Source: Tretioscincus oriximinensis
Taxonomy: Eukaryota; Chordata; Lepidosauria; Squamata; Gymnophthalmidae
DNA length: 64,000 bases
NCBI GenBank assembly: GCA_022410635.1
Contig: JAJVDF010000250.1
Span: 1,443,980-1,507,979, forward strand
Reading direction: 5' to 3'
Made by a program: the position numbers and the translations under genes. Of this stretch, positions 1-12,300 are shown piece after piece (within the stretch, counting starts at the first letter, position 1; every line of letters starts with the position of its first letter). The notes below the pieces were generated by a model. That model saw only the letters and a program-made list of their open reading frames with translations. It searched no databases and was not told the DNA's origin.

Positions 1-633
1 ATTTCTTATATATTTCAGGCCAAAGTTAAAGTCTATTATTTTCACCCCGAATTTTAAAATATGCATGAAAAAGGCTGTTTAAATTATCAATTCAAGCGTC
101 AGTCAAAAATTAAAAGTGTACAAAAATAAACTGCAATAGGTTCACTTAAGTTGGTAGACATATAGATATTCTTCTTATACATTTTATTTTGCTCATTCTT
201 TTTGGGATGTATCCCTATCTTATCTTACGTTCTACTACTTTTTTAAAAATATGCAGCATTTCACTCTTCTGTTGTTCTACTCTACTGTGAAAGATCTTAC
301 CTAAAATAGGAATTAGAGGAAAGGTCCAACAACTTCCATTTCCCTGGCATTTCTCATCTTTGACATCAGTATATACATAGAACATTTTGTAGCATCTCAG
401 TTGCAAATCATGCTAATTACATGCTTCTGAATGCCTCCCCCAATCTAGTGTGTAAAGAACTTGTTCAAATATTCATGTTCAGGATACGAAATGTGAACTT
501 AAGTTGGAAATTGGTTATTTGGGTGTTATTTGCACAATGTTATCCATTAAACTATTTTAGCTGTTCTGGTCACAGGCTAAAACTTGAAATCAGAGTAGTT
601 ATCACTGCTGGATCTGTAAGTACCTGCACTTGT
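1..633. other. Unassigned AT-rich sequence
   Basis: No repeat family, splice-bounded reading frame or RNA motif recognised. The open frames here are short and lack recognisable domains. Confidence 0.4.
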
Positions 634-752
634 ATCTGAAGAAGTGGGCCTATGAAAGCTCATGTCAACTACTTTTCTCCTGTTAGTCTCCAAGTGCTTT
701 AAGTCCCCTTGCTGAACTTTCTACTAAGACTAATGTGGCTATTTCTCTGAAG
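634..752 (+). mobile_element. Short Penelope-like (PLE) repeat, solo copy
   Basis: Begins with CTGAAGAAG and a tract ending GAAAGCTCATG, passes through a TTAGTCTC block and CCCCTTGCTG, and ends near GGCTATTTCTCTGAA. The same block order recurs at 8.2-8.5, 17.3, 30.3, 36.2, 47.4, 48.3 and 54.7 kb, so this is a dispersed family. Assignment to PLE terminal repeats is inferred from the hammerhead-like core and from paired copies elsewhere in the window; it was not tested against a library. Confidence 0.6.
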
Positions 753-2407
753 CTGTTTACAAGATAAACTAAAATAACAAAATGTGTGAAGGCTACTACT
801 AGAAAGTACTAATACATATCTGCTAGAAAATGGTGTTCTGATCTGGATTGTTAAGTCTTGGAAATGTAGCCATGAGGAGACATCGCAAAGACTGATAACA
901 AACAGAAATGATGTCTTTTTTGTAAAAAAGCAGAGTCCTTTCTTTAAGCCTTAATGCGCTTGGTCTGTCCCAGGTTTTTCTCATATCAGTCCAAGTGTCA
1001 CATTTGGGTGGGGAGAGGCTTGTTAGCAGTAATTACCAGCAGTAGATTCTATTATTTGCCAAAGTAATTTTCACCACCAAAACTGCCTCAAGCTTTTAAT
1101 TTCTCTCTCCCCTTCCTCTTGCCCTGCCTTGCTTCCTTTTTAGTTCGTGCATTTTCCCATGATACTGCTCTGGGGTGCAGGGCAGCCCAGAGACAAGGCC
1201 CTGGGTATCAATGTGATCTTGAGAGATGGGGTCAGGGCTAGCGAAAGCCTTTCACAAACAGAGCCTGAACTCTATTAGAGATGCAAATCCACTCTCTAAG
1301 TGAGGATTGTTGAGGTAATATAAAGGAGTCCAAGGAATGCCACAGCGGCTGCTTTTCAGCGTAGGCCTTTTGTCTGCATCTTAGCAAATTTCTGCAGCCT
1401 GTTTAAACTGCAACCATTGTCCCTGAGGCTTCACTGATTTCTCTCCCTGCCACTAGCTCACAATGGCTTGATATGGACATCTTTGTTACCTCCTTTGTAC
1501 TGTATATCAGAGTAATGTTTCAGCAGATTGAAGCCTAGCAGGAAGAATTAAACCTGTACTACACATTGCATGATGAATTGTGGGATTTACATATCATTTT
1601 AAAGGGTATATTTTCTGAAGGTTGCTTCTGAATAGTGTTGTGTCTCTAAGGATGTGGTCTGAGGATGGACTGACAGAAAAGGAAGTGATTTAGATGCTCA
1701 CTGACAGCTTAATACACACGGTACAGGCAAATAGTGGGAAATCGCACATCACCTCCTTCTGCACTTTCACTTAGAATTGTGGGCCAAGCTGCTCAGGATT
1801 TGTGTTGTGTTACCCGGGAAGAAAGATGAAACCAGCATAATTTATGTAGCTGGCAGGTTGTTTGAGAGCAAAAGGCATCATCAGGGCTCAGTTCCCTGGG
1901 CCTTTGATCCGAATTCTTTTGATTCAGTCGGAAAGTACCATTTGAATCAGGTCTTGACATGACACAGGGAGCATATTCCAGGTCTTGACGTCCTTTGCAA
2001 TTCATTCCTAAGAAAAACTGCTTGGACAAGGAGTTTTTGTAGGAAGGACAGCTGATATAGAAATTATTACAAAAATGTAGATGAGATTTATTTTTGGTCT
2101 GTAAAACTCATATATATAATTCTTTATGTTTTAGCCTCATTATTTAAGAAAAAAAGAAAGCATTCTTGTATGTACATAAATAGGTAACTAATCTCTTAAG
2201 GAAGGATATAGATCATTTCTTGATAGGACTTCATTTTCAGCTGTTTTTGTATAAAATATATTTTGTGGTGAATAAGGAATATCGATTATAAACAAGACAA
2301 AGAAGCAACTTCAATACATAGAGACCTTATCATTCTTTTGATCTGCTATTTCTGTGAGTCCATGATTCCTGAAAATTCAATAAGTTAATGGAAGCCAAGG
2401 GTAGAAA
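753..2407. other. Unassigned sequence
   Basis: No recognisable repeat or exon. It includes a pyrimidine-rich stretch near 1090-1140. The small overlapping frames near 1777-2029 show no domain. Confidence 0.4.
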
Positions 2408-2640
2408 TACTCTAGGATGGATCTCTTGATACTGCCTCTGAGACGGAGCAACAGGCAGTATTTCTGAAGTTCCATTTGCAGGGGGGGGGGCGGGCGAACA
2501 AATGAGGGTTTTGCCTTCTTCTGCTTGAGGCTGCCCAGGTGCAAATGGTGGGCCTCTGTGCGAGGCAGAATGCTGGACTAGATGGACTATGTACTGATTC
2601 AGCAGGGCTCCTCTTAAGTTCTTATGTTCTCTTATGTTAT
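2408..2640 (+). mobile_element. CR1-clade LINE, 3' end only
   Basis: Matches the 3' untranslated end of the better preserved CR1 at 18.8-18.98 kb. Shared marks are GGAGCAACAGGCAG, CTGCCCAGGTGCA, AGAATGCTGGACTAGATGG and a terminal TTCTTATG-type tail. No coding sequence is retained. It carries a 10-G run at 2481-2490. It belongs to an older subfamily than the 18.9-kb copy, judging by substitutions and an altered central part. Confidence 0.85.
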
Positions 2641-3692
2641 GACTTTATTTTTTTTAAAAGAAAACAAAGCTTACAGATGGTACCTGTCACACAGCTGGCC
2701 TCTGATTCTCATTAAAGTCCTGATAATTCATTTATGCTTGCACTTGGAAGGCTTGCGCTTGGAAGTATGCTGATCACCAAGACTCGTAACATAGCATGGT
2801 CCAGTTTATTGCCCTGTCAGAAATGGCCATAAAGACCTAGGTAGAGAGACTCACAAGCTGGTTTCTCACAACATCATTGGCCTTGTGGAAAGGAGGCTAC
2901 AGCATCTACAGCTTTCAAGCTTCTAGCTTTCCAAAAGCAATAGCCAACTAATGAAAGTTTGCTACTTTTGAAGTACCAAGCCAGCACATTGGGTAACAAA
3001 CAGGAAGTAGCCATTATCCTTTTAATAGCCCTGACAAGCAGAATCTCAGGGTCTCAGGGCCAATCCCCATGTTCTATTTCCTGCACTTTGGAGGCAATTT
3101 TACCTCTGTCCACCCCATGGAATCACGTGTGTCCACCATTCCACTCGTTCTAAAGGTCTTTGCTGTGGAGCAAATAACCACCGCATTTCATGCAATTTAG
3201 CATCTTCCATTTTGTAAAGTCTAAAAAGAAAACTGCTTCCGGACCTTGAATATGTAAATTGTAAAAAGCTCATTGGCTATTGGCTAGCAGAGAATGACTG
3301 GGGCTTGTAGTCAGGCGAGTGCAGCAATGAATTCTGGGGCTTGTGATGTCATGAGAATTGCCAGGATGTGTTAAAAACAGAGGCAACTTCAAGGAACGTG
3401 GAAGGGAAATGTGGACATAATTGTGAATGTGTTGACACGCTTTAAAAAAAAGCGATTTAAAATTTGTAATGTAGAAGTGGCCTCAGGTGGTTCTTTGTAG
3501 TAACAGTAGAAATAAATGAGAGCAGAAAGCAGTCCACTGACTGACTGTTTACAAGAGTATTTAACACTCTGGGATGATGTGTAATTATTGTAGCCTTTGC
3601 ATTGGGTCCTTTATATGGTTTTTTTTGGACATATGGACGCAGCCACAGACCTGACAAATTCTTCATTTGACTTGGCTTCCTAGTAGTTAAAA
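2641..3692. other. Unassigned sequence
   Basis: No family recognised. Around 3299-3345 the phrase TGGGGCTTGT occurs twice about 36 bp apart, a small local duplication. Confidence 0.35.
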
Positions 3693-5900
3693 TTTGGGTC
3701 ATAAGAACATAAGAATATAAGAAAAGCAATACTAAATAGGGCCAGAGCCCATCTAGTCCAGCATTCTGTGTCACATAGAGGCCCACCAGATGCAGTCCAA
3801 ACAGAAGAAAGCAAAATACGCACCTGTTCATGACTCCCTGCAAACGGCATTTCAGGAGCACAACCTGTTTCTCCATCCCGGAAGCAGCATCCAAACATAC
3901 ATTCTAGTACCCATTTATACCCTTGGTATCCATAAATCTGTCTAGTCCTGTCTTGAAGCTATCCAAGCTGTTGGCTACCACCACCTCTTCAGGAAGTAAA
4001 TTCCACAGGCCGATGACCCTCTGGGTGAAAAATAGAGAAAACATTTTTTTCTCTATTCACCCTTTCCATTCCTTGCATGATTTTGTACACTTCAATCATA
4101 TCACTTCTCAAACATCACCTTTTGAGGCTGAAGAGACCCAGACGTTGCAGCCTGATTTCATAAAGGAGGTGCTTCAGACCCTTGATCATTCTTGTTGACC
4201 TTTTTTGCACCTTCTCTAGTTCCACAATATCCCTCTTGAGATGTGGTGACCAGAACTGAACACAGTATTCCAAATGTGGCCTCACCACAGATTTATAAAG
4301 AGGCAAAGCAACATTTGCTGACTTATTTTCAATTCCTTTCCTAATTATCCCCAACTTGGAATATGCCTTTTTTGCTGCTGTTGCACACCGGCTTGACATC
4401 TTCATTGAATTGTTCACCAATATCCCAAGATCCTTTTCTTGCTCAGTCACAGAAAGCTTGGTTGCCATCAGGTGATAGGAGTAGTTGGAGTTCTTTGCCC
4501 CAATGTGCATGACTTTGCACTTGCTTAAATTGAAGTGCATTTGCCAATTTGATGCCCACTCACCCAATTTCAATAGCTCACTCTGAAACGCCTTACAATC
4601 ATTTTCAGTTTTTACCACCCTGAACGGTTTAGTGTCATCAGCGATCTTGGCTACTTCACTATTTACCTTGGCATCCAGATCATTTGTGAATATATCGAAA
4701 AGCAAAGGTCCCTGTATGGACACCTGGGGTACTCTACTTCTTAACTCTTTCTACTCAAAGAACTGTCCATTTATTACTACTCTCTGTTTTCTATCTTTTA
4801 GCCAGTTTCCAATGTTATACCACGAATGTAGAGCTTTTTGTAAGAGCCTTTGATGAGGGACTTTATCAAAAGCCTTCTGAAAATCTAGATAAATATTAAC
4901 TGGATCCCTTTTATCTACATGTTTGTTAACACCCTCAAAGAATTCTAGCAAGTTAGTAAGGCATGATTTACCTTTGCTGAAACCTTGCTGAGTTTCATTC
5001 AGCAATGTGTGCTTCTTCATATGGTTAATAATTTTGTCCTTAATTATGGTTTCCAACACTTTACCTGGAACTGATGTTAAATTGATGGGTCTATAATTTC
5101 TGGGATCACCCCAGGATCCTTTTTTAAAGATTGGTGTTAGGTTAGTTACCTCCAATCTACTGGTACTATGCCTGATCTTAAGGAAAGATTAAATATTTTG
5201 GTCAGAAGTTCAGCAATTTCACATTTGTGTTCATTAAGAATTCTTGTATGAATGTCATCTGGCCCTGGGGATTGATTAATTTTCAGCTTATTATGGCTAG
5301 CAAGGACCTCCTCCCTTGTTATCTCTATCCAGCTTAATTCCTGTGTTGTTCTTCCTGAGAAGACTAAATCTTTTGCAGGTAAATACCTTCTGTCTTCTTC
5401 AGTGACAACTGAAGCAAAAAAATAGTTTAACCCCTCTACAATCTCCACGTCCTCCTTGATTATCCCCTTTTGTCCATTGCTGTCTAGTGGTCCAACTTCT
5501 TTCCTGGTAGGATTCTTAATTCTTATGTATTTGAAAAAGTCCTTATTATTTCTTTTAATATTCTTTGCAATGTGCTCTTCAAAGTTTTTATTCACATCCC
5601 TGACTACCACCTTGCATTTGGTTTGCCACAGTTTGTACTCACTTCTGTTCTCCTCACTAAGATAAGCCTTCCACTTTTTAAATAAGTTTCTCATCATTCT
5701 AATGACTTCAATTACTGCAGTGGTAAGCCATACAGGTTTCCTTTTGGACTCATCGGATCCCTTTCTTCTCTTGGGAATGCATTTAAATTGAGCTTCCAAT
5801 ATTGTCTTTGTAAACAGTTTCTACCTTTTTTGGAGGGACTGGACTTTTCTCACTTTTCCTTTTAATTTTCTTTTTAGCGTTTTCCTCATTTTGGGAAAAT
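3693..5900 (-). mobile_element. CR1-clade LINE, longest copy in the window, 5' truncated
   Basis: The 3' tail (reverse of TTCTTATG repeats) lies at 3693-3725 and the element runs leftward on the minus strand. It holds the 3' UTR, the whole reverse transcriptase region and the linker upstream of it, up to about 5900. The apurinic-type endonuclease that begins a full CR1 ORF2 is missing, so the copy is 5' truncated, as is usual for CR1 insertions. The 5' boundary is approximate. Confidence 0.9.
3930..5890 (-). pseudogene. Broken CR1 ORF2 reverse transcriptase
   Basis: Three minus-strand segments in different frames make up one decayed ORF2. 5146-5799 carries the linker with SPGPDDIHTRIL. 4751-5155 carries NYRPINLTS, the finger region and the first catalytic motif (YLDFQKAFDKVPH). 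4115-4723 carries the second catalytic aspartate pair, changed from the family FADD to IADD, then the thumb and C-terminal part (VVRPHLEYC, LQRLGLFSL). The block before the FADD motif, VPQGSVLGP in the 17-kb copy, is also altered. Frame breaks lie near 4723-4751 and 5146-5155. Not functional. Confidence 0.85.
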
Positions 5901-6518
5901 TTCCTTTGTTGAAGGTGTGTTATGGAAAAGTGCAATGGGTCTCCAATTAGGAAATGAAAAGAAACGTGAACAGCTCTTACACATTAATGTAGGAGAGTTA
6001 TTTTAATGAGTTCTAAAAGTGCTACATTAATACACATAGGTTTAGCAAATTTTCTCAGGATACAAATTTAGAGAAAACACTTAGCTCATAAACACTTTCC
6101 TCATTCTTTCCTTCCCTGAAAAGAAAAGAAAAACATCACAATTGTAATTTTGCTTCTTTATCAAGAGTTCATGAGTGTAATTTTATATAGAATAAGCAGA
6201 GCAACTCATAGATAACACGGCTGCATAGTTATGTATGGCAAGATTTTTTTGTTTAATATAATACTAGTTTCTGCAACAATATAAAAAGAATGAGCAATTT
6301 TAATGAAATTGCTCAGTAGAAAAAGAAACAAATGTCTGAGTTGAACATGAAAATCAGATGTCATAAAATTGAAATGAGCAAAGGTTTGCTGTATCACATG
6401 CACCTCAGTGTCAATAATAGTTGAGAGTGAAAAGGAGCGATAACTTTATGAATATAAAAGCCTGGACTTTTCACATATAAGGCCCTATTTTAACTTTTGG
6501 CAAAAGCCAAAGTAAAGA
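5901..6518. other. Unassigned AT-rich sequence
   Basis: No repeat or gene recognised between the CR1 5' end and the next interspersed repeat. Confidence 0.35.
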
Positions 6519-6890
6519 ACCACTCTGAGTTGGGCCAGAAACACATCAGAGGGAAGAGTGTTCCGTAGTCTGGGGGTCACACATTGGGTTTATTTATTTG
6601 TTTATATTTCTGTACCGCACTATACCTGAAGGTCTCAGGTTAACAATAAAAACAAAATTAACGTATTAAAAACAACCACGTCTAAAAATAGGGGAGGGAC
6701 AGCAGTTTTTTAGGCAAAAAGCCAGGCCAAAAAGTTGCATCTTCATGCATTTTCTGAACGTGGACAGAGATGGTGATTGACGCACTCCCTTTAACACTAA
6801 GTGTGGCAATGCAATAAGGAGGGCATTATCTGCAGATCTCAGGGCATGGACAGATAAACCTCCAATTGTAGATCTCATTTATTTCATATA
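6519..6890 (-). repeat. Degenerate interspersed repeat with SINE-type 3' tail
   Basis: A minus-strand tail at about 6588-6690 has TTTATTTATTTG, a CTGTACCGC block, CTATACCTGAAGGTCTCAGG and a run containing AACAATAAAAAC. The same tail recurs at 50.09-50.2 kb and, on the plus strand, at 58.05-58.1 kb, so it is dispersed. The flanking 6519-6587 and 6690-6890 may belong to the same element, but I could not align them to another copy here. Confidence 0.45.
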
Positions 6891-7275
6891 TTTTTCCAGG
6901 TTCCAGGGCAAGGATTGATGATTACATGTAGAGAATTCGTCATTAATATTGATAATGATAGTAACAAAATCAGGTAACCCTTTGGTTTCTTTAACTAGTT
7001 TATAAATGAAAGATTCTGACAATGTGGTTTGCCACTCAAAGCATAACTTATGAAATTCTTTAATTTCACAAATACAAAATGAAGACCAGATCCTGAAATA
7101 CTCACAGCCTTGAAATGGAACAACCAATCTTCAGTGGCAAATGTCTGTATCTGTCCTTGTGTAATCCAGTTGCAAAAAAGTATATAGCATGCAAAAATAT
7201 ACAGTTTAAAAAATCCCAATATATGTGCAATTTATTGTTAGTTGCTTCCCTGTATAAAAAATACTATTTTCTGAA

Positions 7276-7361
7276 AGCAAGAGGGTCTCAGAGCATTAGA
7301 AATTAACAAGAAAAAAGTATGCAACGTGAGTTTTCATAGACAAGTCTACTTCTACAGGTGC
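7276..7361 (-). mobile_element. Degenerate PLE repeat
   Basis: Reads on the minus strand as a diverged copy. It has GTAGAAGTAGACTTGTC, then TATGAAAACTCACG, and ends in a CTCTTGCTTTC block. It is weaker than the copies at 8.2 and 54.7 kb and lies directly next to the SINE that follows. Confidence 0.45.
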
Positions 7362-7365
7362 TCTA

Positions 7366-7626
7366 TTATTTTATTTATTTATTTGTACTTATATCCCACC
7401 CTATACCCGAAGGTCTCAAGGCGGCCAACCAAACAGTGGTGCAGATAGTTTTTTGTTGCTTTCTCCACAACAGACACCCTATGAAGTAGGTGGGGCTGAG
7501 AGAGTTCTAAGGAACTGTGACTGGCCCAAGGTCACCCAGCTGACTTTCATGGAAGAGTGGGGAATTGAACCGGGAGACTACCAGATAAGAGTCCAACATT
7601 CTAACCACTACACCAAACTTCCATTG
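7366..7626 (-). mobile_element. tRNA-derived SINE, nearly complete
   Basis: The tRNA-like head lies at 7540-7626 on the minus strand. An A box reads TGGTGTAGTGG, fitting the consensus TRGYNNANNNG. A B box reads GGTTCAATTCC, against GGTTCGANTCC. Downstream come a body with TGGCTTTCA-like and CCCCACCTACTTCAT-like blocks and a tail at 7366-7430 with a TTTATT run and CCCTATACCCGAAGG. Such SINEs are transcribed by RNA polymerase III and mobilised by LINE enzymes. This head resembles SINEs widespread in squamates, from memory. Confidence 0.75.
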
Positions 7627-8155
7627 CATTTTGCACAAGGAATTAAAGAATCCTGTTGCATAAAATAATCTGATTAGACTATCCTATAAACATTTACGAT
7701 TCTAATCTATTAAGTATTTTATGCTAGCATATTGAACTTCTGCTTTTAACATCAGTATTATAGCTAAATATCAGTATCTATATTTTAAAATAGAACACTT
7801 AATGTAATGTATCCATTCTTCCCAGTTTTTCAGTTATAGACACTAAGGTCAGAGTTTAGATCATATTTGAATACAGAGGATATTTATCCCCTAAAGCAAA
7901 ACCCAATCACTGATGCAATCTCAGGTACTATGTATCCATCATGCTCACACTTTTCCAGCATCCTTATCTTGACAGCCAGGAAAATTGTGTTTATGATATT
8001 CTTTCATTACTCTGTTAAAGGTGAAATAGTCCTTGATGAGAATATGAGCACACAATGGGAGGAGGTCAAGATCAGCAAATACTGAAAATGATTATTTTGG
8101 TGCTACTTTGCCTAGTATGAACGATACTTTGCAGTGTACCTGCCTATGGCTACAG
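7627..8155. other. Unassigned sequence
   Basis: AT-rich; nothing recognised. Confidence 0.35.
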
Positions 8156-8579
8156 CTTGGATAAATAATCCAGCAAAGGGGCTAGTAGCACTTTGAGACT
8201 AACAGGAGAAAAGTGGGTGGCATAAGCTTTCGTAGACACACCTACTTCTTCAGATGCTATCACTGTAGTCTGTGTGGTATGTGGTACGTAGAAGGTTCTT
8301 TACTCGTAGTCCTTTGGGGATGATGTCCTTCTGTTTGCAGTGTTATATCTGTCTGTATCTGAGCAAGAGTCCTGGAGGGGTTGATGGATTTCCACTCCAT
8401 TCGGCTAATATTGGTGCTTTCCATGGAAGTCAANTTCAGAGAAATAGCCGTGTTAATCCATTAGAAATCCAGCAAAGGGGCTAGTAGCACTTTGAGACTA
8501 ACAGGGAGGCATAAGCTTTCGTAGACACATCTACTTCTTCAGATGACAAGAAGACTTCTTCTTCTTCTTGGATAAATAA
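8156..8579 (-). mobile_element. PLE insertion with tandem partial terminal repeats and 13-bp target-site duplication
   Basis: CTTGGATAAATAA occurs at 8156-8168 and again at 8567-8579, bracketing the insertion as an exact direct repeat. On the minus strand the insert holds a repeat copy (about 8545-8434), roughly 170 bp of internal sequence, then a second copy of the repeat (8263-8169) lacking its last ~30 bp. The repeat-internal-repeat order resembles the pseudo-LTR layout of Penelope-like elements. The 8469-8545 copy has an 11-bp deletion relative to the other. A short CTT microsatellite sits at the 5' edge (8551-8569). An N lies at 8434. Confidence 0.7.
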
Positions 8580-8924
8580 GTTGTTGATACCATATATCAG
8601 TAGTGAGAAGCCTTGCTGTACTGGAACTTATTTGGGATGACATTTCAAAATAGAGAGTTGTGATTTGCATGCTGCTACAGACTACAACAGGGTCTATTTG
8701 CAGCCTGCTATAGTCTCCATCCAGTTAAGACAATCAGTAGATAATGAGCAGCAAAGGTAAAGGTGAGGTGGAAAGGAGGGAATGATTGCCATGGATTAAA
8801 CAATCACAGAAAATGGACGTTGAAACATCTGAAGATATATTTCATTAGAAGAGTATCATTAATGCACAAGATTTAACACTAGTGGAAGTAGTGCAATGTA
8901 ACAGGTCAGTGTGCAGTGCAACAG
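8580..8924. other. Unassigned sequence
   Basis: No family recognised. Confidence 0.35.
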
Positions 8925-9130
8925 GCAACTAGCCAGGTGATGGTGGTATATGAGCACTGTGCCCATTGGGTGCAGGAATTAGGCAGCTCATGGGGAGGCA
9001 ACATGGGATGGGGCTGTGCCCTTGGATAGGGTCACTAGGCAGGTGGTGTGTGAGCACCCAGTTGGTGCTGGTGCCCAGAACTTGGGGCACGCAATTGGGG
9101 AGCTGTGGTGGATCGGGGGTGACCAGCGAA
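8925..9130. repeat. GC-rich degenerate tandem duplication, about 2 units
   Basis: Two units of roughly 100 bp. CAGGTGATGGTGG...TGAGCAC near 8935-8957 reappears as CAGGTGGTGTG...TGAGCAC near 9040-9057. Both are followed by GGTGC and AGCT-containing blocks. The stretch is distinctly G-rich compared with its neighbours. Confidence 0.45.
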
Positions 9131-10790
9131 TAAAACTCTGACATGGATACTGCCATTTTGGAGGTGGCTCTTCCTGTGGGCAATTGGACAGTCATTTCCA
9201 GTGTAGGTGATGGACACTGAGTGTATCCACTTACTTCAATTAGAAGGCTGATTGTCATGATGAATTTTAGTAATAAAGATAATTGCACCAATACCAAACC
9301 CATACCACCACTGTTAAATAACATCAATAGAAAATATGATAATTTTTTTAACAGAAATTTATCCTTGTCCTCACCCTACAGTTTTTTCTCTTTGTCTGTT
9401 CCCATACTATCAGCTATTCATTCAGTCCTTTAACGTCACCATATTCTTCACTTCCTCTGTTCCCAGCTACTCTCTCTATCTTAGCACCAATTATGTCTTT
9501 TTCATTCTTGTCCCTCTTCTCTGTTTTATTTCAAGTCATCACGCTGTCATTAATTGCATTCAAACATGACATAATTTTGCTAAAGATAATCACAAATGAA
9601 TCCTTTTGTGAGAAGAAGGGGAAAATGTTAGCTGTTTTAGTTTTCCCCAATTAAGTTTCTTTCTGCGCTGGACCTTATTCCAAATTATATCCCAGAACAG
9701 AGACTTGCTGGATGCATCCTAATATCACCTACACCAGACCTCAAATTCTACTGTGAATCCTATTCTAGCATGCAGACAACAAGCCTGTATTCTGGGATGT
9801 AAGGCCCAGTCAAAAAGAGCTGAGATTTCCAAAGATGGCAAAACATATGTTCCAAGTTGAGTAAAGGAAGATTAATGTCAGCAACATAACTAGATACTTG
9901 ATGCAAACATAGGTTTGTTTTCTAAGGTAGATAATACAATACAGCTTCAAAAAAAAAGAAAGAAATTTGCTATTTTATTTTCAGGAAAATAGCATTTGGG
10001 TATATTCTAGATACACACAGCACTTCTTTATATGTATAATAAAATATACCAGATAATGCTTTGTCAGTCTTTTCTTTCTCTTTTGTGAGGAACTGAACTT
10101 CTTGGTAGATGTGTATCCTGATTATTCTACTTTCTATGTATTTCAAACAAATTTTCTTCCACTCCATGGATAATAAAGCATGTCTAAAGGGGAGGTCTAT
10201 ACTGGAAAAGGCTTCATTAATCATGAATCATTCCAATTTGTCGTTTGGCAAAAGGAGACTTCTTCATTTATCCTCTGAATGAAATTAGCTCTGGTCTAGG
10301 CTACAGATAAGAATCTAAATTGCCTTGGCAACTCTCTATAGTCATGAGTATATGCTTTTTAAAATGGTAGATAGGCTTTTTCTAATGATTAAAATTTCTT
10401 TCATTGTGAGATACGTTTCTTTAAAAAAAACTGTCAAAAGTGATTTTGTATTTAGCCTTCAAAAAAGTGTTGCAATGTGTGTAATTTCTGAGATACCAAC
10501 AGGGTTTTATTTAAAGCTACAGAGAGAAAAAATTCTAAACTGAGAATTTCAATACATTTTAATATTGTTTTATATTTATTTGTTTCTTTATATGTACTTA
10601 AATTATGCTGCTCATACTTGACATTATTGTAAATGTGGCAGTTTTAGTGCCATGGTAGCACAATGCTCAGCAGCAATGTGATAGCAGGGTGAGGGTAAGT
10701 GTAATCTCCACCTGGCATTGCACAACTGTGTGTGGATGAAAAGCCTCCTTTGGGGGCATTGCCTCACATCATGACAGTATAGTTCAAGCA
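9131..10790. other. Unassigned sequence
   Basis: AT-rich with a pyrimidine-rich patch at 9360-9530. No repeat family or exon recognised. Confidence 0.35.
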
Positions 10791-11096
10791 GAAAAAAAAA
10801 GAAGAGAAGAAGAACTTGGTTCTTATACCCTGCTTTTCTCACCTTTTTTCAAAGGGACTCAAAGTGGCTTACAAGGGTATTTTGCCCGAAGGCTCACATT
10901 CTATCTTCTCCACCAGGCTTATCTACTTGCAGTCAGTTGCAATTTCTTACAATTCATGCTTTCGAATAGTTGGGTTGGCTAGATCTACAGGCTAGTGGAA
11001 GGTGCTCACCCGTCCCCACATCTGACACAGGGCTTTGAAACCCGAAATCCCAGACGAGAGACGAATTCCTAAGCAACTGAGCCATTCACGCCTGCA
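10791..11096 (-). mobile_element. tRNA-derived SINE, second family
   Basis: The head is on the minus strand near 11040-11096. An A-box-like TGGCTCAGTTG fits TRGYNNANNNG, and a GGGTTTCAAAGCC block occupies the B-box position. The body has CTAGCCAACCCA and CTTTGAGTCCC. The 3' end is a purine-rich A/GAA tail (10793-10818). The same body occurs at 17.03 kb (plus) and 47.7 kb (minus, head lost), and a related one at 32.26 kb (plus). Confidence 0.75.
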
Positions 11097-12300
11097 CAGT
11101 ACACAGATTCCATGTGCTATTGTGGGATGAAGAACTTTTGGAGTGCTCTTAGAATTCTTTTTTCCCACTAAAATTGTAGTGTCATAGCTTCATGGCCATC
11201 AAACTGTGGGATAATCCCTCCATTGCAGTACTCTCGTCAGTCTTCTATGACTCTAAAAATGCTCTGTCTGGATGGGCTTCAGTATCAAAGGGATCAAATC
11301 AGTAAGACCTAAAAGTTGTGACATTCTGAAATCTGATTTTTGTTCCATAGAAATGGCAGGTAAAGTAGATATGGTAGAGATGGATGCTAAACCTGGTTTG
11401 AAGATGAAAAACCCATCATAATGGTTGTTCCAATATTCTACTGATTAAATTGCAACAGTGGGAGATGGCAAGCAGACACACACAATGAAAAAGAGACATG
11501 AATGAAGACTGTTTAAAGGGACAGAATAGTCCAGAGAGTGAGGAAGAAATTAGCATAGCATGTTATTGTTTAAATTGGACTTTATCATCTTTCCAAGTTA
11601 GTAAGCTATCCAAGGTTTAGAGTATGAAGATCAGTTTTGATTCTGTTGTTATAGTCCCTGTTGTGATCTTTAAAACAAATATTTAAGAGCAAATGTATAT
11701 CTATAAGAAGCTATGCTGGGTATCTAAGGACTAAATAACAGTAAAGCCCCACCAGACTGACCGCTCATTTTAGATTACATTAAAATATGTTAAGCAGAAC
11801 AATGAAATGAGGGATAGAAAATAAGAAAGCTCATAATATCATACAATATTTTAAAATACAAAGTATGCATAGTATCTTTGTGAAAAAAAAGATGAACAGA
11901 TTGGACATAACAGTCATAAAAATAATATATGTATATATAGGCAACTTTCTTTATTATGGAAATTTGCTTTGGTAATTCTTTTCTCCTACTCTAGAAAGAT
12001 GAAAAGATTCTTGTATCAAATAGTTGGAATATTACCTAGTTCATCTCCATAAGAGAGAGCAGATATGACTTATTATGTACAAGGTTACCCTTCCCTACAG
12101 TAACAGTGATATGGATTAGTATATCAAGAAAGCCAGGATACAGGAAAATCCAGTAGACTCATAGAATACATCTATTGGAAATCACAATAGTCAATTTCTC
12201 AGCCGTGTATTCTGCTAAATTATTGCCAGTCAAACTCTTTATTTACATTTCATTGAAGCATGTATTTGGACACAACAGACATTTTTAATGAACTCATATT
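11097..12300. other. Unassigned AT-rich sequence
   Basis: Nothing recognised. It includes a short TATATA-type stretch near 11925-11940. Confidence 0.35.
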
